The notes below the pieces were generated by a model. That model had not been told where the DNA came from. It was given only the letters and a program-made list of their open reading frames with translations, and made no database searches. Shown here in pieces: positions 9,400 to 17,088 of a DNA stretch of 64,000 nt (the stretch's first letter is position 1; each line of letters starts with the position of its first letter). Source of the DNA: Gemmata massiliana (GTDB taxonomy: Bacteria > Planctomycetota > Planctomycetia > Gemmatales > Gemmataceae); NCBI GenBank assembly GCA_000531095.1, contig HG799468.1:264447-328446 (forward strand). Direction: 5' to 3'. The position numbers were made by a program, and so were the translations under genes.

Positions 9400-10697
9400 T
9401 GGGCCGCGTACCGGGTGAACACCTCCTCTTCGCCCTCGGAAAGGGTAACTCCGTACCCGGCCGAAGCATTGGCGTTGAGGACATTCGCGTAGAACTGTTG
9501 CACGGAGATCACACTCACCATCCCGCCGCCCGCGGTTTTGGGCCGGCCCGGGGCGAACAGGAGCATCACGCGCTGCCCGCGCCAGTAGGAGCGCGGGGGG
9601 CGGACCATCGCGGCCTGTCCGGACGCCGCAGCGCGGATCAGTGCTTCGCCCCCGCCCAGGCCCTCGAACGTGTCCGGGTGCCGCGCCCCCGATTCGATCC
9701 AGACGACCCGGTTTTGGTCGTCCACGCGCGCGACCCCGATGCACCCGGGCACCTGGCCCAGGTAGTTGCCCGCGTCCAACTTCATCGGCGGCGGCACGTC
9801 CGCGCCCGCGCGCGCCTCGGGCCAGCGCTCGGCCAACTCGACGAGCAGGTTCATTTCCGTCGGGACGCGCTCGAGTACCAGGCGCTGGATGTGCGCGGCC
9901 TCGAACTGAACCTGGCGTTGCACGCGCTCTTCTTGCTCCGCCTGGAGCACCAGCCACAGCGCGACGGTGAGAACGGCCCCGGCCCCCCCGAACCCGAGCG
10001 GGACGATGTGCCCGAGCACGGCCGGTGGCGCGCCCCGGCGGAAGCCGGACGCGAGCAGCGCCAGCCCGCCGGTACAAACCCCGGTGATCCCCAGGAGCGA
10101 CGGCCCGGACGGGATGAACACCAGCCCGCTCGCGCGGATCGTGGCCAGGGCGCCCAGTGCCCCGAGTATCAGGGCCGCACCGATCAGCGTGCCCCCGAGG
10201 GCCTGGAGCACCCGGTGCCCGCGTACCGCGGCGAGGGCGATCGCGAGTGCGGCGCCGCAGAACTCGACCCCGGTGGTCCAGGCGGACCCGCCCGGGCCGG
10301 CCGGGGTCGCGTACCGCGACGGGGTGAACAGCCAGTCGTCGATGCGGAACCCCGCCCCCGGGACGGACGCGAGGAAGATGAGCGCCCCGACCGGGAGCAG
10401 CCCGGCCGCGCACCCGCGGGCCGAGCGCACGCGCCCCCGGACCAGGGCCAGGTACCCGCCCCCCCACAGGAGGAACCCGAACGCCCCGTTGTAATGGAGC
10501 GGGGGCCGGGTCGGTTCGATCTGGAGGTAGTCCTGCTCCCCGCACGCCCAGGCGAACAGCCCCAGGGCGCCGAGCGCGCACAGGAACCAGCCGCTGGTGG
10601 TGAGGGCGTACCGCCAGGCGCGCGACTCGGAGGGATCGCCCCCTCCGGTGTCGGCGCCCGACGCGGTCGCGTCGGGGGTCGCGCGTTCACGAATCAT
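9117..10697 (-). CDS. Hybrid sensor histidine kinase, N-terminal membrane sensor part (frameshifted)
   Basis: 526-codon open frame whose first about 435 residues form the sensor of the kinase encoded at 7591-9399. It begins with about seven hydrophobic helices (for example SGWFLCALGALGLFAWACG), followed by an extracytoplasmic CHASE-like domain that starts after LTVALWLVLQAEQEERVQRQ and ends near VFTRY. The remaining about 90 residues (below 9399) are out-of-frame and biologically meaningless. The switch of frame occurs in a C-rich run at 9384-9398 (CCCCC and CCCC tracts), consistent with a one-base indel. The ATG overlaps the stop of the upstream lipoprotein gene (ATGA), so the pair is translationally coupled. 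Confidence 0.75.
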   Translation of the reverse strand: MIRERATPDATASGADTGGGDPSESRAWRYALTTSGWFLCALGALGLFAWACGEQDYLQIEPTRPPLHYNGAFGFLLWGGGYLALVRGRVRSARGCAAGLLPVGALIFLASVPGAGFRIDDWLFTPSRYATPAGPGGSAWTTGVEFCGAALAIALAAVRGHRVLQALGGTLIGAALILGALGALATIRASGLVFIPSGPSLLGITGVCTGGLALLASGFRRGAPPAVLGHIVPLGFGGAGAVLTVALWLVLQAEQEERVQRQVQFEAAHIQRLVLERVPTEMNLLVELAERWPEARAGADVPPPMKLDAGNYLGQVPGCIGVARVDDQNRVVWIESGARHPDTFEGLGGGEALIRAAASGQAAMVRPPRSYWRGQRVMLLFAPGRPKTAGGGMVSVISVQQFYANVLNANASAGYGVTLSEGEEEVFTRYAAQPGAGGGGARACRSTSAGTSGASRCGPPRTRSPGRTWRCRDWRSWSGSSRPRCWHWPRTSRKRPGAARSRWKTRCASANSPSARCARARRSTEL

Positions 10698-11146
10698 GGT
10701 TTCAAGTCGATGTCGTAGGTCACTTGGTCACGGTCCACGCTCACACTCAGCCCGGACTCTTCGGGCTGCGCGTACCGTAGCGGTAACTGGGTTCGGGGGC
10801 CGTCGGTGCGGTCCGGTGCCGGCGGGGTCGGACCGCCGACCGAGGGCGGGAGTTGCTGCTTCATGCGGAACCCTTCGGGCACCCGCGCGTGCGACTGGAC
10901 GGTGACGGTGGCGGGGCCGATCCCGGACGGCACGTTCGGGATCGAGTACCGCCCGTCGGGGCCGATCAGCCCGCGGACGATCTGCTTGTCGCTGCAGTAG
11001 AAGACCACGGACCCGCCGGTGACGGGGTTACCCTTGTAGGTCACCTGCCCGGTAACGGTCGCGGTCTTGGACCCGCACCCGGCCGCCAGCAGGCACCCGA
11101 GTGCGAGTGCGCCCAGCGGGGCGCGCAATGAACGGCGTGGGCGCAC
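10694..11146 (-). CDS. Lipoprotein with carboxypeptidase-regulatory-like fold
   Basis: 150 residues with a lipobox signal (GCLLAAGCGS; lipidated Cys about residue 24). The mature part begins TVTGQVTYKGNPVTGGSVVFY, the beta-sandwich pattern common in planctomycete lipoproteins, then PDGRYSIPNVPSG typical of carboxypeptidase-regulatory-like or transthyretin-like repeats. Function unknown; likely attached to a membrane facing the periplasm. GTG start with GGAG 8 bases upstream. It sits between the DUF1559 gene (16 bp away) and the sensor kinase (4-bp overlap), so it is probably a partner of one of them. Confidence 0.8.
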   Translation of the reverse strand: MRPRRSLRAPLGALALGCLLAAGCGSKTATVTGQVTYKGNPVTGGSVVFYCSDKQIVRGLIGPDGRYSIPNVPSGIGPATVTVQSHARVPEGFRMKQQLPPSVGGPTPPAPDRTDGPRTQLPLRYAQPEESGLSVSVDRDQVTYDIDLKP

Positions 11147-11161
11147 GGTCGGTGCTCCGGG

Positions 11162-12085
11162 TTAGTACGATTCGGGGGCGATGACCTCGCCGCCCGCCGG
11201 GGTACACAGGTACCACCAGGTGTAAGGGGTGATGTTGGACGAAAGGAACCGGACGCTCCCGTCGGCGAACGCGGTCTGGATCCCGCCCGGGTGCGGGGAC
11301 GAGGCCATCGTCGGGTCGCACGCGCCGTTGTACGGCTGCGGTTGGACGATGAACTTGGACGCGGGACCGTAGCTGTACCCGTTCCACGAGATCGTGAAGC
11401 CCGGGTGGTACGGCTGCAGCCCCGAGCCGGTGAAGTAATAGGCCCACATGTTCCCCCCGGCCGGGTAGCTCCCGTTGAAGCACTGGGCGTACTTTTCCGT
11501 GAACAGGATCGTGTTCGAGGCCCCGTCCGGGAACGTTGCCAGGAGCAGCGCCTTGTTGTCCGGGGCGCTGATCCGGCCCTCGGGGTTGACCCGCGCCACC
11601 ACCTGCACGTTCACCGCGTAGCTCGCGACGCCCCAGGTGTTCCCGGCCAGGTCGCTGGCGCGCGCGCCCGCGGGGACGCTCGGGTCCGACGGGCACAGGT
11701 ACGTCTTGACCGGTTGCGAATAGACCTCGTTGTTGGCCGCGAAGTAGCAATCGAACGCGAAGGACCGCTTGTACAGGGCCTCTTCCTCGATGAACGGGAG
11801 CAGGTGGAAATGGTACGTGCCGTAGTTGTTGTTCAGGGGCCAGGTGCCCAATCCCGGCGGCAGCGCCCGGTGCGTATCGTGCGCCAACTGAGACCCGATC
11901 CCGATCTGTTTCAGGTGGTTCCCGCACTTGATGCGCGCGGCGGCCGCCCGGACCTTCTGGACCGCGGGGAGGAGCAGCCCGATCAGGACCGCGATGATCG
12001 CAATAACGACCAGTAACTCGATCAGCGTGAAGCCCCCTCGCGCGTTCGCGCGGGGAGCGGGCCGGGAGCGAAATGTGCGGGACAC
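11162..12085 (-). CDS. DUF1559 protein with prepilin-type N-terminus
   Basis: 307-residue planctomycete pseudopilin-like protein. The N-terminus has the type IV prepilin cleavage/methylation motif [20 protein letters not shown] (cleavage after GG, Glu+5), followed by [26 protein letters not shown] and the DUF1559 body ending with an H-x-G-G-containing motif ([17 protein letters not shown]). These proteins are hugely expanded in planctomycetes; role unknown, presumed extracellular filament or adhesion. GTG at 12085 is preferred because GGAG sits 8 bases upstream; a TTG two codons earlier is the alternative. It heads a minus-strand operon with a lipoprotein and a hybrid kinase. Confidence 0.88.
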   Translation of the reverse strand: MSRTFRSRPAPRANARGGFTLIELLVVIAIIAVLIGLLLPAVQKVRAAAARIKCGNHLKQIGIGSQLAHDTHRALPPGLGTWPLNNNYGTYHFHLLPFIEEEALYKRSFAFDCYFAANNEVYSQPVKTYLCPSDPSVPAGARASDLAGNTWGVASYAVNVQVVARVNPEGRISAPDNKALLLATFPDGASNTILFTEKYAQCFNGSYPAGGNMWAYYFTGSGLQPYHPGFTISWNGYSYGPASKFIVQPQPYNGACDPTMASSPHPGGIQTAFADGSVRFLSSNITPYTWWYLCTPAGGEVIAPESY

Positions 12086-12091
12086 GATCAA

Positions 12092-12899
12092 GGCTCCGAA
12101 GTTGGGCGCGACCCGGTGCCGGTGTGGTGGGCGTGTTCGGCTCTGAAATCCGACGGCCTGGCGAACGAACGCAACAATCGCCAGCGCGGAGAGCGGGCGA
12201 CGTCCCCCCTAATGGTGGTTCGTAGAATGTCCGGCGGCATACGGGAGACTCGTGCGAACTCTAGATCGCAATGCGTGCGTTCACAAGGCGCCCGCACCGT
12301 ACTTTCCCGGTATTCTTTCGATCTCCCATAAAAACACTCTCAGATCTTATGGGAGTGCGATTGTTTGGCAGTTACCAGGCGGCGCCTCTCGCCTGTTTCG
12401 TAACTTTCCCGCCCCAGCAGAACGTGTCCGTTCTCCGTGCGACCAAGAGCCGAAGATCGGACAAGGTTCCGAAAGACGCGGGTGATTGCATCGCTTTCGC
12501 CCTGAAGACGGATTTGGTGTCTACCCGGCTCCGGGGTGGGATTGAGCTTGGTGGTGTGGTTAGGAACGCCTATTCGGTACCCAGTGCGCATCGATTCGAC
12601 GTGGACGTGTGTGCCACAAAGTCAAGTTGCGGAGCGCGAGACTGGTGCGCGACGGGGCCGGGCCGATCCGCGTAACTGCTCGTCAAACTGCAGGCGGCTG
12701 GTGCGATCCGGGCCAAACACGGACGCGGGAAACGCGGCCCAAACAGGCGAAAGGCGATGAGAAACTTATGAATTGCGGGGCCGCTGCTTGCGGTTCGGTG
12801 TTTGGATACTTACGATTGCCCCCGGAAGGGTAAAGCTCAATCGCTGCCGTATCCCGGCGACTCGCGCCGGACCGGTCCCAACCCCCTCGGAGTTCTTGC
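12092..12899. other. 808-bp intergenic region without convincing gene
   Basis: Codon usage is irregular and the base composition dips. Short frames (for example 12271-12675 plus) lack ribosome-binding sites and recognisable motifs. A 9-bp inverted repeat CTCCCATAA / TTATGGGAG lies at 12323-12331 and 12347-12355. The right end carries a CGGAG box for the next gene. It holds divergent promoters for the DUF1559 operon and the small secreted protein. Confidence 0.5.
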
Positions 12900-13223
12900 A
12901 TGCGTAAGATGCTGATGGCTCTGGTCGCCCTGTTCGCGATGGCCGGCCTCGTGGTCGCGGTCGAAGTCACCGTCGTGAAGTTCGATAAAGACAAGAAGGA
13001 GATCACCGTCAAGGAAGGGGACAAGGAGAAGACCTACAAGATCTCCGACAAGGCCAAGTTCAGCGTGACCGACAAGGACGGCAACTCGAAGGAAGTCAAG
13101 TACGAAGACTTCGAGAAGCGCGCCTCCGGCAAGGGCGGCAAGAACGGCATTAAGCTCGACATCAAGACCGAAAAGGAAGAACTGACCGAAGCGACCTGGA
13201 AGGGCCGCGCTCCCAAGAACTAA
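12900..13223 (+). CDS. Small secreted lysine/aspartate-rich protein
   Basis: 107 residues with a clear signal peptide (MRKMLMALVALFAMAGLVVA). The mature part is short, highly charged and predicted as beta strands with repeated K-D-K pairs (VVKFDKDKKEITVKEGDKE, KISDKAKFSVTDKDGNSKE), ending WKGRAPKN. The codon use is strongly biased toward AAG and GAC, which suggests high expression. Not recognised; small exported proteins of this style occur in Gemmata-type genomes. A strong terminator follows 20 bases after the stop, so it is monocistronic. Confidence 0.8.
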   Translation: MRKMLMALVALFAMAGLVVAVEVTVVKFDKDKKEITVKEGDKEKTYKISDKAKFSVTDKDGNSKEVKYEDFEKRASGKGGKNGIKLDIKTEKEELTEATWKGRAPKN

Positions 13224-13242
13224 CTCTGACTTCATGATTACG

Positions 13243-13278
13243 CGAGGCCCGGCCACTTGGCCGGGCCTCGTGCTTTTG
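13243..13278 (+). terminator. Strong intrinsic terminator
   Basis: A perfect 13-bp stem (CGAGGCCCGGCCA and its complement, 13243-13270) is followed by TGCTTTTGG on the plus strand. It ends the small secreted protein gene. The remaining 280 bp up to the cupin gene contain no recognisable gene. Confidence 0.8.
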
Positions 13279-13557
13279 GTATTCCGCATCTCTTATCACA
13301 CGGCGCCCGATTTGCTTTGATCCTCACACGCCGGACACGGACGAGAGAGCAGACGCGACGGATAACCGCAGAACACGCGGATCAAGACAGAAGACGAGAT
13401 CGCCACAAAACGACACAAGCCCCGCGCACGGCGGCGCGGGGGGACTCACTTAATCACTCTTCAACCCGGTGCCGATCCCTGCTCGGTACTACCGAAATGG
13501 ATCGTTGCCCGCGCTCCGACACGGTATGATGACGCGGCCCATCTCCGGAGGCCGCCG

Positions 13558-14013
13558 ATGACATTCGCGATGCTCACCGCACTTGTTCTCGTGTGCGCTC
13601 CGCCCCACGCGGACAAAAACCACGAGATCGTGACCCCCGACGACACCAAGTGGGTGGACGGACCGCCGTCGTTACCCAAAGGTGCGAAGATGGTGCTTTT
13701 GGACGGTGACCCGACCAAAGACGGCCCGTTTGTTATGCGCGTGAAGATGCCCGACGGGTTCAAGATCATGCCGCACACGCACCCGAAGGACGAGCGCGTG
13801 ACCGTCATCGCCGGCACGCTCTACATCGGAACGGGTGCGAAATTCGATGAGAAAGCGGCCAAGGTCATGCCCACGGGTTCTTACGGGCGCATGGGTGCGG
13901 GCATGAAGCACTTCGGGTACGTGAAGGGTGAAACGATCCTCCAGGTTCACGGACAGGGGCCGTGGACGATCGATTACCTCGACCCCGCCGACGATCCTCG
14001 GAAAAAGAAGTGA
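13558..14013 (+). CDS. Secreted cupin-domain protein
   Basis: 151 residues with a short signal peptide (MTFAMLTALVLVCAPPHA) and a single cupin barrel. The metal-binding pattern is visible as MPHTHPKDERVTVIAGTLYIGTG (two His plus Glu) and MKHFGYVKGETILQVHG (His). It resembles periplasmic cupins whose reaction is unknown. GGAGG lies seven bases upstream of the ATG. It is convergent with the hybrid kinase that follows; nothing in the neighbourhood indicates a substrate. Confidence 0.8.
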   Translation: MTFAMLTALVLVCAPPHADKNHEIVTPDDTKWVDGPPSLPKGAKMVLLDGDPTKDGPFVMRVKMPDGFKIMPHTHPKDERVTVIAGTLYIGTGAKFDEKAAKVMPTGSYGRMGAGMKHFGYVKGETILQVHGQGPWTIDYLDPADDPRKKK

Positions 14014-14071
14014 CCCCAGACGTGTGACGCGGGACTGAATGGCAGTGACTTCGGCCCCGCACGCGCTCCGC

Positions 14072-16552
14072 TCAAGAATTGTGTGACGAGGCCATGCGCG
14101 TGTTCTCCCCGAGCACGCGCTCCAGATCCGCAAGAAGCACCGGCTTGACCAGGTGCCCGTCGCAGCCCGCGGCGGTGGTCCGTTCCCGGTCGGAATCCTG
14201 CCCCCAACCGGTCAGTGCGACGATCGTGGTCGCGGTGGCCCACGAGCGCTCCCGGATGCGGGCGGTCGCGTCGAGCCCGTTGAGTCGGGGCATACCCACA
14301 TCCATCAGAATCAAATCGGGGCGGACGCGCTCGGCCACTTCTACGGCTTCGACCCCATCGTGCCCGACGTGGACCTCGTTACCGAGCAGTTCGAGGAGCT
14401 GAGCGAGCGATTCGGCCGCGTCGTGGTTGTCGTCCACCACGAGCACCCGGCGCCTCGTTCCGTTGGCGGTTGTGGGGGGCGAAACTGGTAATTCGTCCTC
14501 GCGCTCGTTCGCCTTGTTCGCCACCGGTAACCGAACGGTAAAGGTGCTACCGGTTCCGGGGCCGTCGCTTTGTGCTTCCACCGTTCCACCGTGCATTTCG
14601 ACCAGTCCCTTCACGAGCGCGAGGCCGATCCCCAGTCCGCCCGTCACGCGCTCCACGACCCGATCGGCCTGCGAGAACATATCGAAGATGCGCGGTAGGT
14701 AGTCGGCCGGGATGCCCAGCCCCGAGTCGCGCACTGTGACGACCAGTGACCCGGACCGCAGGTCCGCGTCGAGGGCAATGTGCCCGCCCTGAGGCGTGTA
14801 CTTCGCGCTGTTGGTCAGCAGGTTGGAGAACACTTGTGCCAGCCGTGTGAGGTCGGCGTCGAGGACAATCGGTTCCGAGGGGAGAGTAAGCGTGAGCGTG
14901 TGCTCGGCCGCGTCGATGAGCGGGCGCGCGGTTTCGACGGCGCTGTCCACGACTTCGGCCAGTGTGACCGGTGCGCGTTGCAGGTTGAGCTTGTTCTGGC
15001 TGATGCGCGAGATGTCGAGCAGGTCATCAATCAGCCGAACCGTGTGCGCGAGCTGGCGCTCCATCATCTCCCGCGCGCGGGTTGCGGGTTCCCCGCGCCC
15101 CTCGGTGATTTTGAGCACCTGGAGGCCGTTCCGGAGCGGCGCGAGGGGGTTCCGGAGTTCGTGCGCGAGGAGCGCCAGGAACTCGTCCTTTCTGCGGTCC
15201 TGTTCCTTCAGCCGTTCGGCCCGGTCGCGGGCCTCGGCTGCCAGGCGCTGGTGCTCCTTCGCCATCGCCACGTAGTGACAGATGGTGCGGAGCACTTCCA
15301 TGTCCTCGTCACTGAACTGGTCGCGGGTGTTCGTGGCAAACGACAGCGTGCCGAGAAACCGGTCGCCCGCCAGGAGCGGGTTGCACGCATACGCGCGGAC
15401 CCCGTACCCGCGCACCAGTTGAACCTTGGGGTCGGCCGAGGACTGTACCGCGTTCGCGACCACCGGCTTTCGGGTCAGGGCAACGGTACCGCACACGGCT
15501 CGGCCGAAATCGAGCCGGCGGATCAATTCGACCTCGGCCGCCGGTACCCCGGTACACGAGACGAGAATTAGGGCCGAGCCGTCTTCGTTCGGTTCGTAGT
15601 TGAAGTAATGCGACAACCCCAACCCGTCGGAGACGCGGGCGAACAGGGCGCGCATCATTTGCTCGGGATCGCCGTTGGCGGCGAGCAGCGACTCGGCGGC
15701 GTCCGCGAGGAGCGTGAGGCGCTCGTTTTGTCGGTGCAGGTTCTCTTGACCGGCCCGGAGCTGCTCCTCCATTTCCTTGCGATCGTGAATATCGACATTG
15801 ATCCCGATCATCCGCGCGGGGGAGCCGTCGGGCGCGTAGAAGAACTTCGCCTTCCCCGCCAGCCACCGCAACCGCCCGTCCGGGAACACGACCCGGAACT
15901 CGTACCCGATGTCTTCCGCGCGCTCGGTCAGGTGCTGCCCAACGAGGGCGCGAACCCGGGCCGCATCCTCGGGCACGACGCGCTTCTCCCAGGCCGCAAA
16001 GTTTCCCTCGAACGACCCGTGCGGGATGCCGTACAGGTTTTCCAACTCCGGGGACCAGACGACCCGGCCTTCGGGAATGAGCCAGTCGAACACACCCGAG
16101 CGCCCGGCGGTTTGGGCCAGGGCGAGGCGCTCGCTTGCCTCTCTCGCAGCGTGCTCTGCGGCGAGCCGGTCGGCTCGATCGCGTGCTTCTGTGACCGCAC
16201 GTTCAATTGCGGGAACCAGCCGTTCGAGGCGGTGCTTGAGTATGTAGTCGGTGGCGCCGAGTTTCAGGGTCTCAACGGCGCGCTCCTCGCCGAGCGCCCC
16301 GGAAACGAAGATGAACGGCACGTTCGGTCGGTGCGCGCGCACCAGCTCAAGTGCTCCCAGACCGTCGATGTCCGGCAACTGGTAATCGGAGAGCACGACA
16401 TCGAAGGGGTGATGCGCAGTGACGTGTTCCCGGAACTCGGACCGGTCGCGCGCGCGAATGAGTTCGCTCACGATGCCGGCCCGAATCAAGCGCTGGGCGA
16501 TCAGCTCGGCATCGAGGTCGCTGTCTTCGAGGTGGAGGATCGAGACTCTCAT
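14072..16552 (-). CDS. Hybrid histidine kinase (REC-PAS-GAF-HisKA-HATPase-REC)
   Basis: 826-residue soluble kinase. Receiver domain at 1-125 (Asp in VVLSDYQLPDIDG), PAS at about 135-260 (ending PARMIGINVDIHDRKE), GAF at about 285-430, HisKA with phosphoacceptor His in FLALLAHELRNPLAPL, ATPase with N box NLLTNSAKYTPQGG, G1 RDSGLGIP and G2 GGLGIGLALV, and a C-terminal receiver (VLVVDDNHDAAES, Asp in LILMDVGMPRLNG). No membrane segments. It is the last gene of the bacteriophytochrome operon, 65 bp after the Rcp1-like regulator, so its N-terminal receiver or GAF domain may integrate the light signal; that link is inference from context. Confidence 0.92.
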   Translation of the reverse strand: MRVSILHLEDSDLDAELIAQRLIRAGIVSELIRARDRSEFREHVTAHHPFDVVLSDYQLPDIDGLGALELVRAHRPNVPFIFVSGALGEERAVETLKLGATDYILKHRLERLVPAIERAVTEARDRADRLAAEHAAREASERLALAQTAGRSGVFDWLIPEGRVVWSPELENLYGIPHGSFEGNFAAWEKRVVPEDAARVRALVGQHLTERAEDIGYEFRVVFPDGRLRWLAGKAKFFYAPDGSPARMIGINVDIHDRKEMEEQLRAGQENLHRQNERLTLLADAAESLLAANGDPEQMMRALFARVSDGLGLSHYFNYEPNEDGSALILVSCTGVPAAEVELIRRLDFGRAVCGTVALTRKPVVANAVQSSADPKVQLVRGYGVRAYACNPLLAGDRFLGTLSFATNTRDQFSDEDMEVLRTICHYVAMAKEHQRLAAEARDRAERLKEQDRRKDEFLALLAHELRNPLAPLRNGLQVLKITEGRGEPATRAREMMERQLAHTVRLIDDLLDISRISQNKLNLQRAPVTLAEVVDSAVETARPLIDAAEHTLTLTLPSEPIVLDADLTRLAQVFSNLLTNSAKYTPQGGHIALDADLRSGSLVVTVRDSGLGIPADYLPRIFDMFSQADRVVERVTGGLGIGLALVKGLVEMHGGTVEAQSDGPGTGSTFTVRLPVANKANEREDELPVSPPTTANGTRRRVLVVDDNHDAAESLAQLLELLGNEVHVGHDGVEAVEVAERVRPDLILMDVGMPRLNGLDATARIRERSWATATTIVALTGWGQDSDRERTTAAGCDGHLVKPVLLADLERVLGENTRMASSHNS

Positions 16553-16617
16553 AGACTCTCACAGCGTCCGTGCGCGAAGGACCGGGCGGGTTCGGGATTA
16601 ACTCAGGCGTTTCGAGC

Positions 16618-17088
16618 TCACTCGCTCGGTGCCGGGCGCCCGGTTTTGAGGCTGCCCGGGGGCGGTTCGTTCAACACGGCCCAGAACACGCCGAGTTCCT
16701 CGATGGCGCTCATAAATTCTTTGAAAGCGACCGGTTTTACCACGTAGGCGTTGACGCCGAGCTTGTAGCTCCGGAGCAGGTCTTGCTCCTCGCGCGAGGT
16801 CGTCAACATCACCACCGGGATGCCCTGCAAAGTGGGGTCTTTTTTCACCTCTTCGAGCACCTGGAGCCCGTCGATCTTCGGGAGCTTCAGGTCCAGTAAG
16901 ACGACCGCGGGGTTCCCGCGCGGGCGGTTCGCGTAGGGTCCGCGCAGGAGGAGGTAATCGAGGCACTCCTCGCCGTCGCGCACCGAGATCACCTCGTTGG
17001 CCAGGTTGCTCCGCGCCAGCGCGAGGAGCGTCAGTTCGAGGTCTTTCGGGTTGTCCTCGACGAGCAGAATGGGCTTGAGCACGGTCAC
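16618..17088 (-). CDS. Rcp1-like single-domain response regulator
   Basis: 156 residues forming one receiver domain: acidic pocket LLVEDNPKD, phosphoacceptor Asp in VVLLDLKLPKIDG (about residue 60), switch Thr in VMLTTSREEQD, and Lys in VVKPVAFKEF. It has no output domain. This is the family that partners cyanobacterial phytochrome Cph1 and bacteriophytochromes. The GTG start overlaps the BphP stop (GTGA), so the two are translationally coupled and it is the likely direct phosphoacceptor of BphP. Confidence 0.93.
   Translation of the reverse strand: MTVLKPILLVEDNPKDLELTLLALARSNLANEVISVRDGEECLDYLLLRGPYANRPRGNPAVVLLDLKLPKIDGLQVLEEVKKDPTLQGIPVVMLTTSREEQDLLRSYKLGVNAYVVKPVAFKEFMSAIEELGVFWAVLNEPPPGSLKTGRPAPSE

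Noticed and set aside
7342..9492. 716-codon plus-strand frame opposite the hybrid kinase
   Set aside because: Antisense shadow; the minus strand has all kinase and receiver motifs.
12271..12675. 134-codon frame in the 808-bp gap
   Set aside because: No ribosome-binding site, no codon bias and no recognisable sequence.
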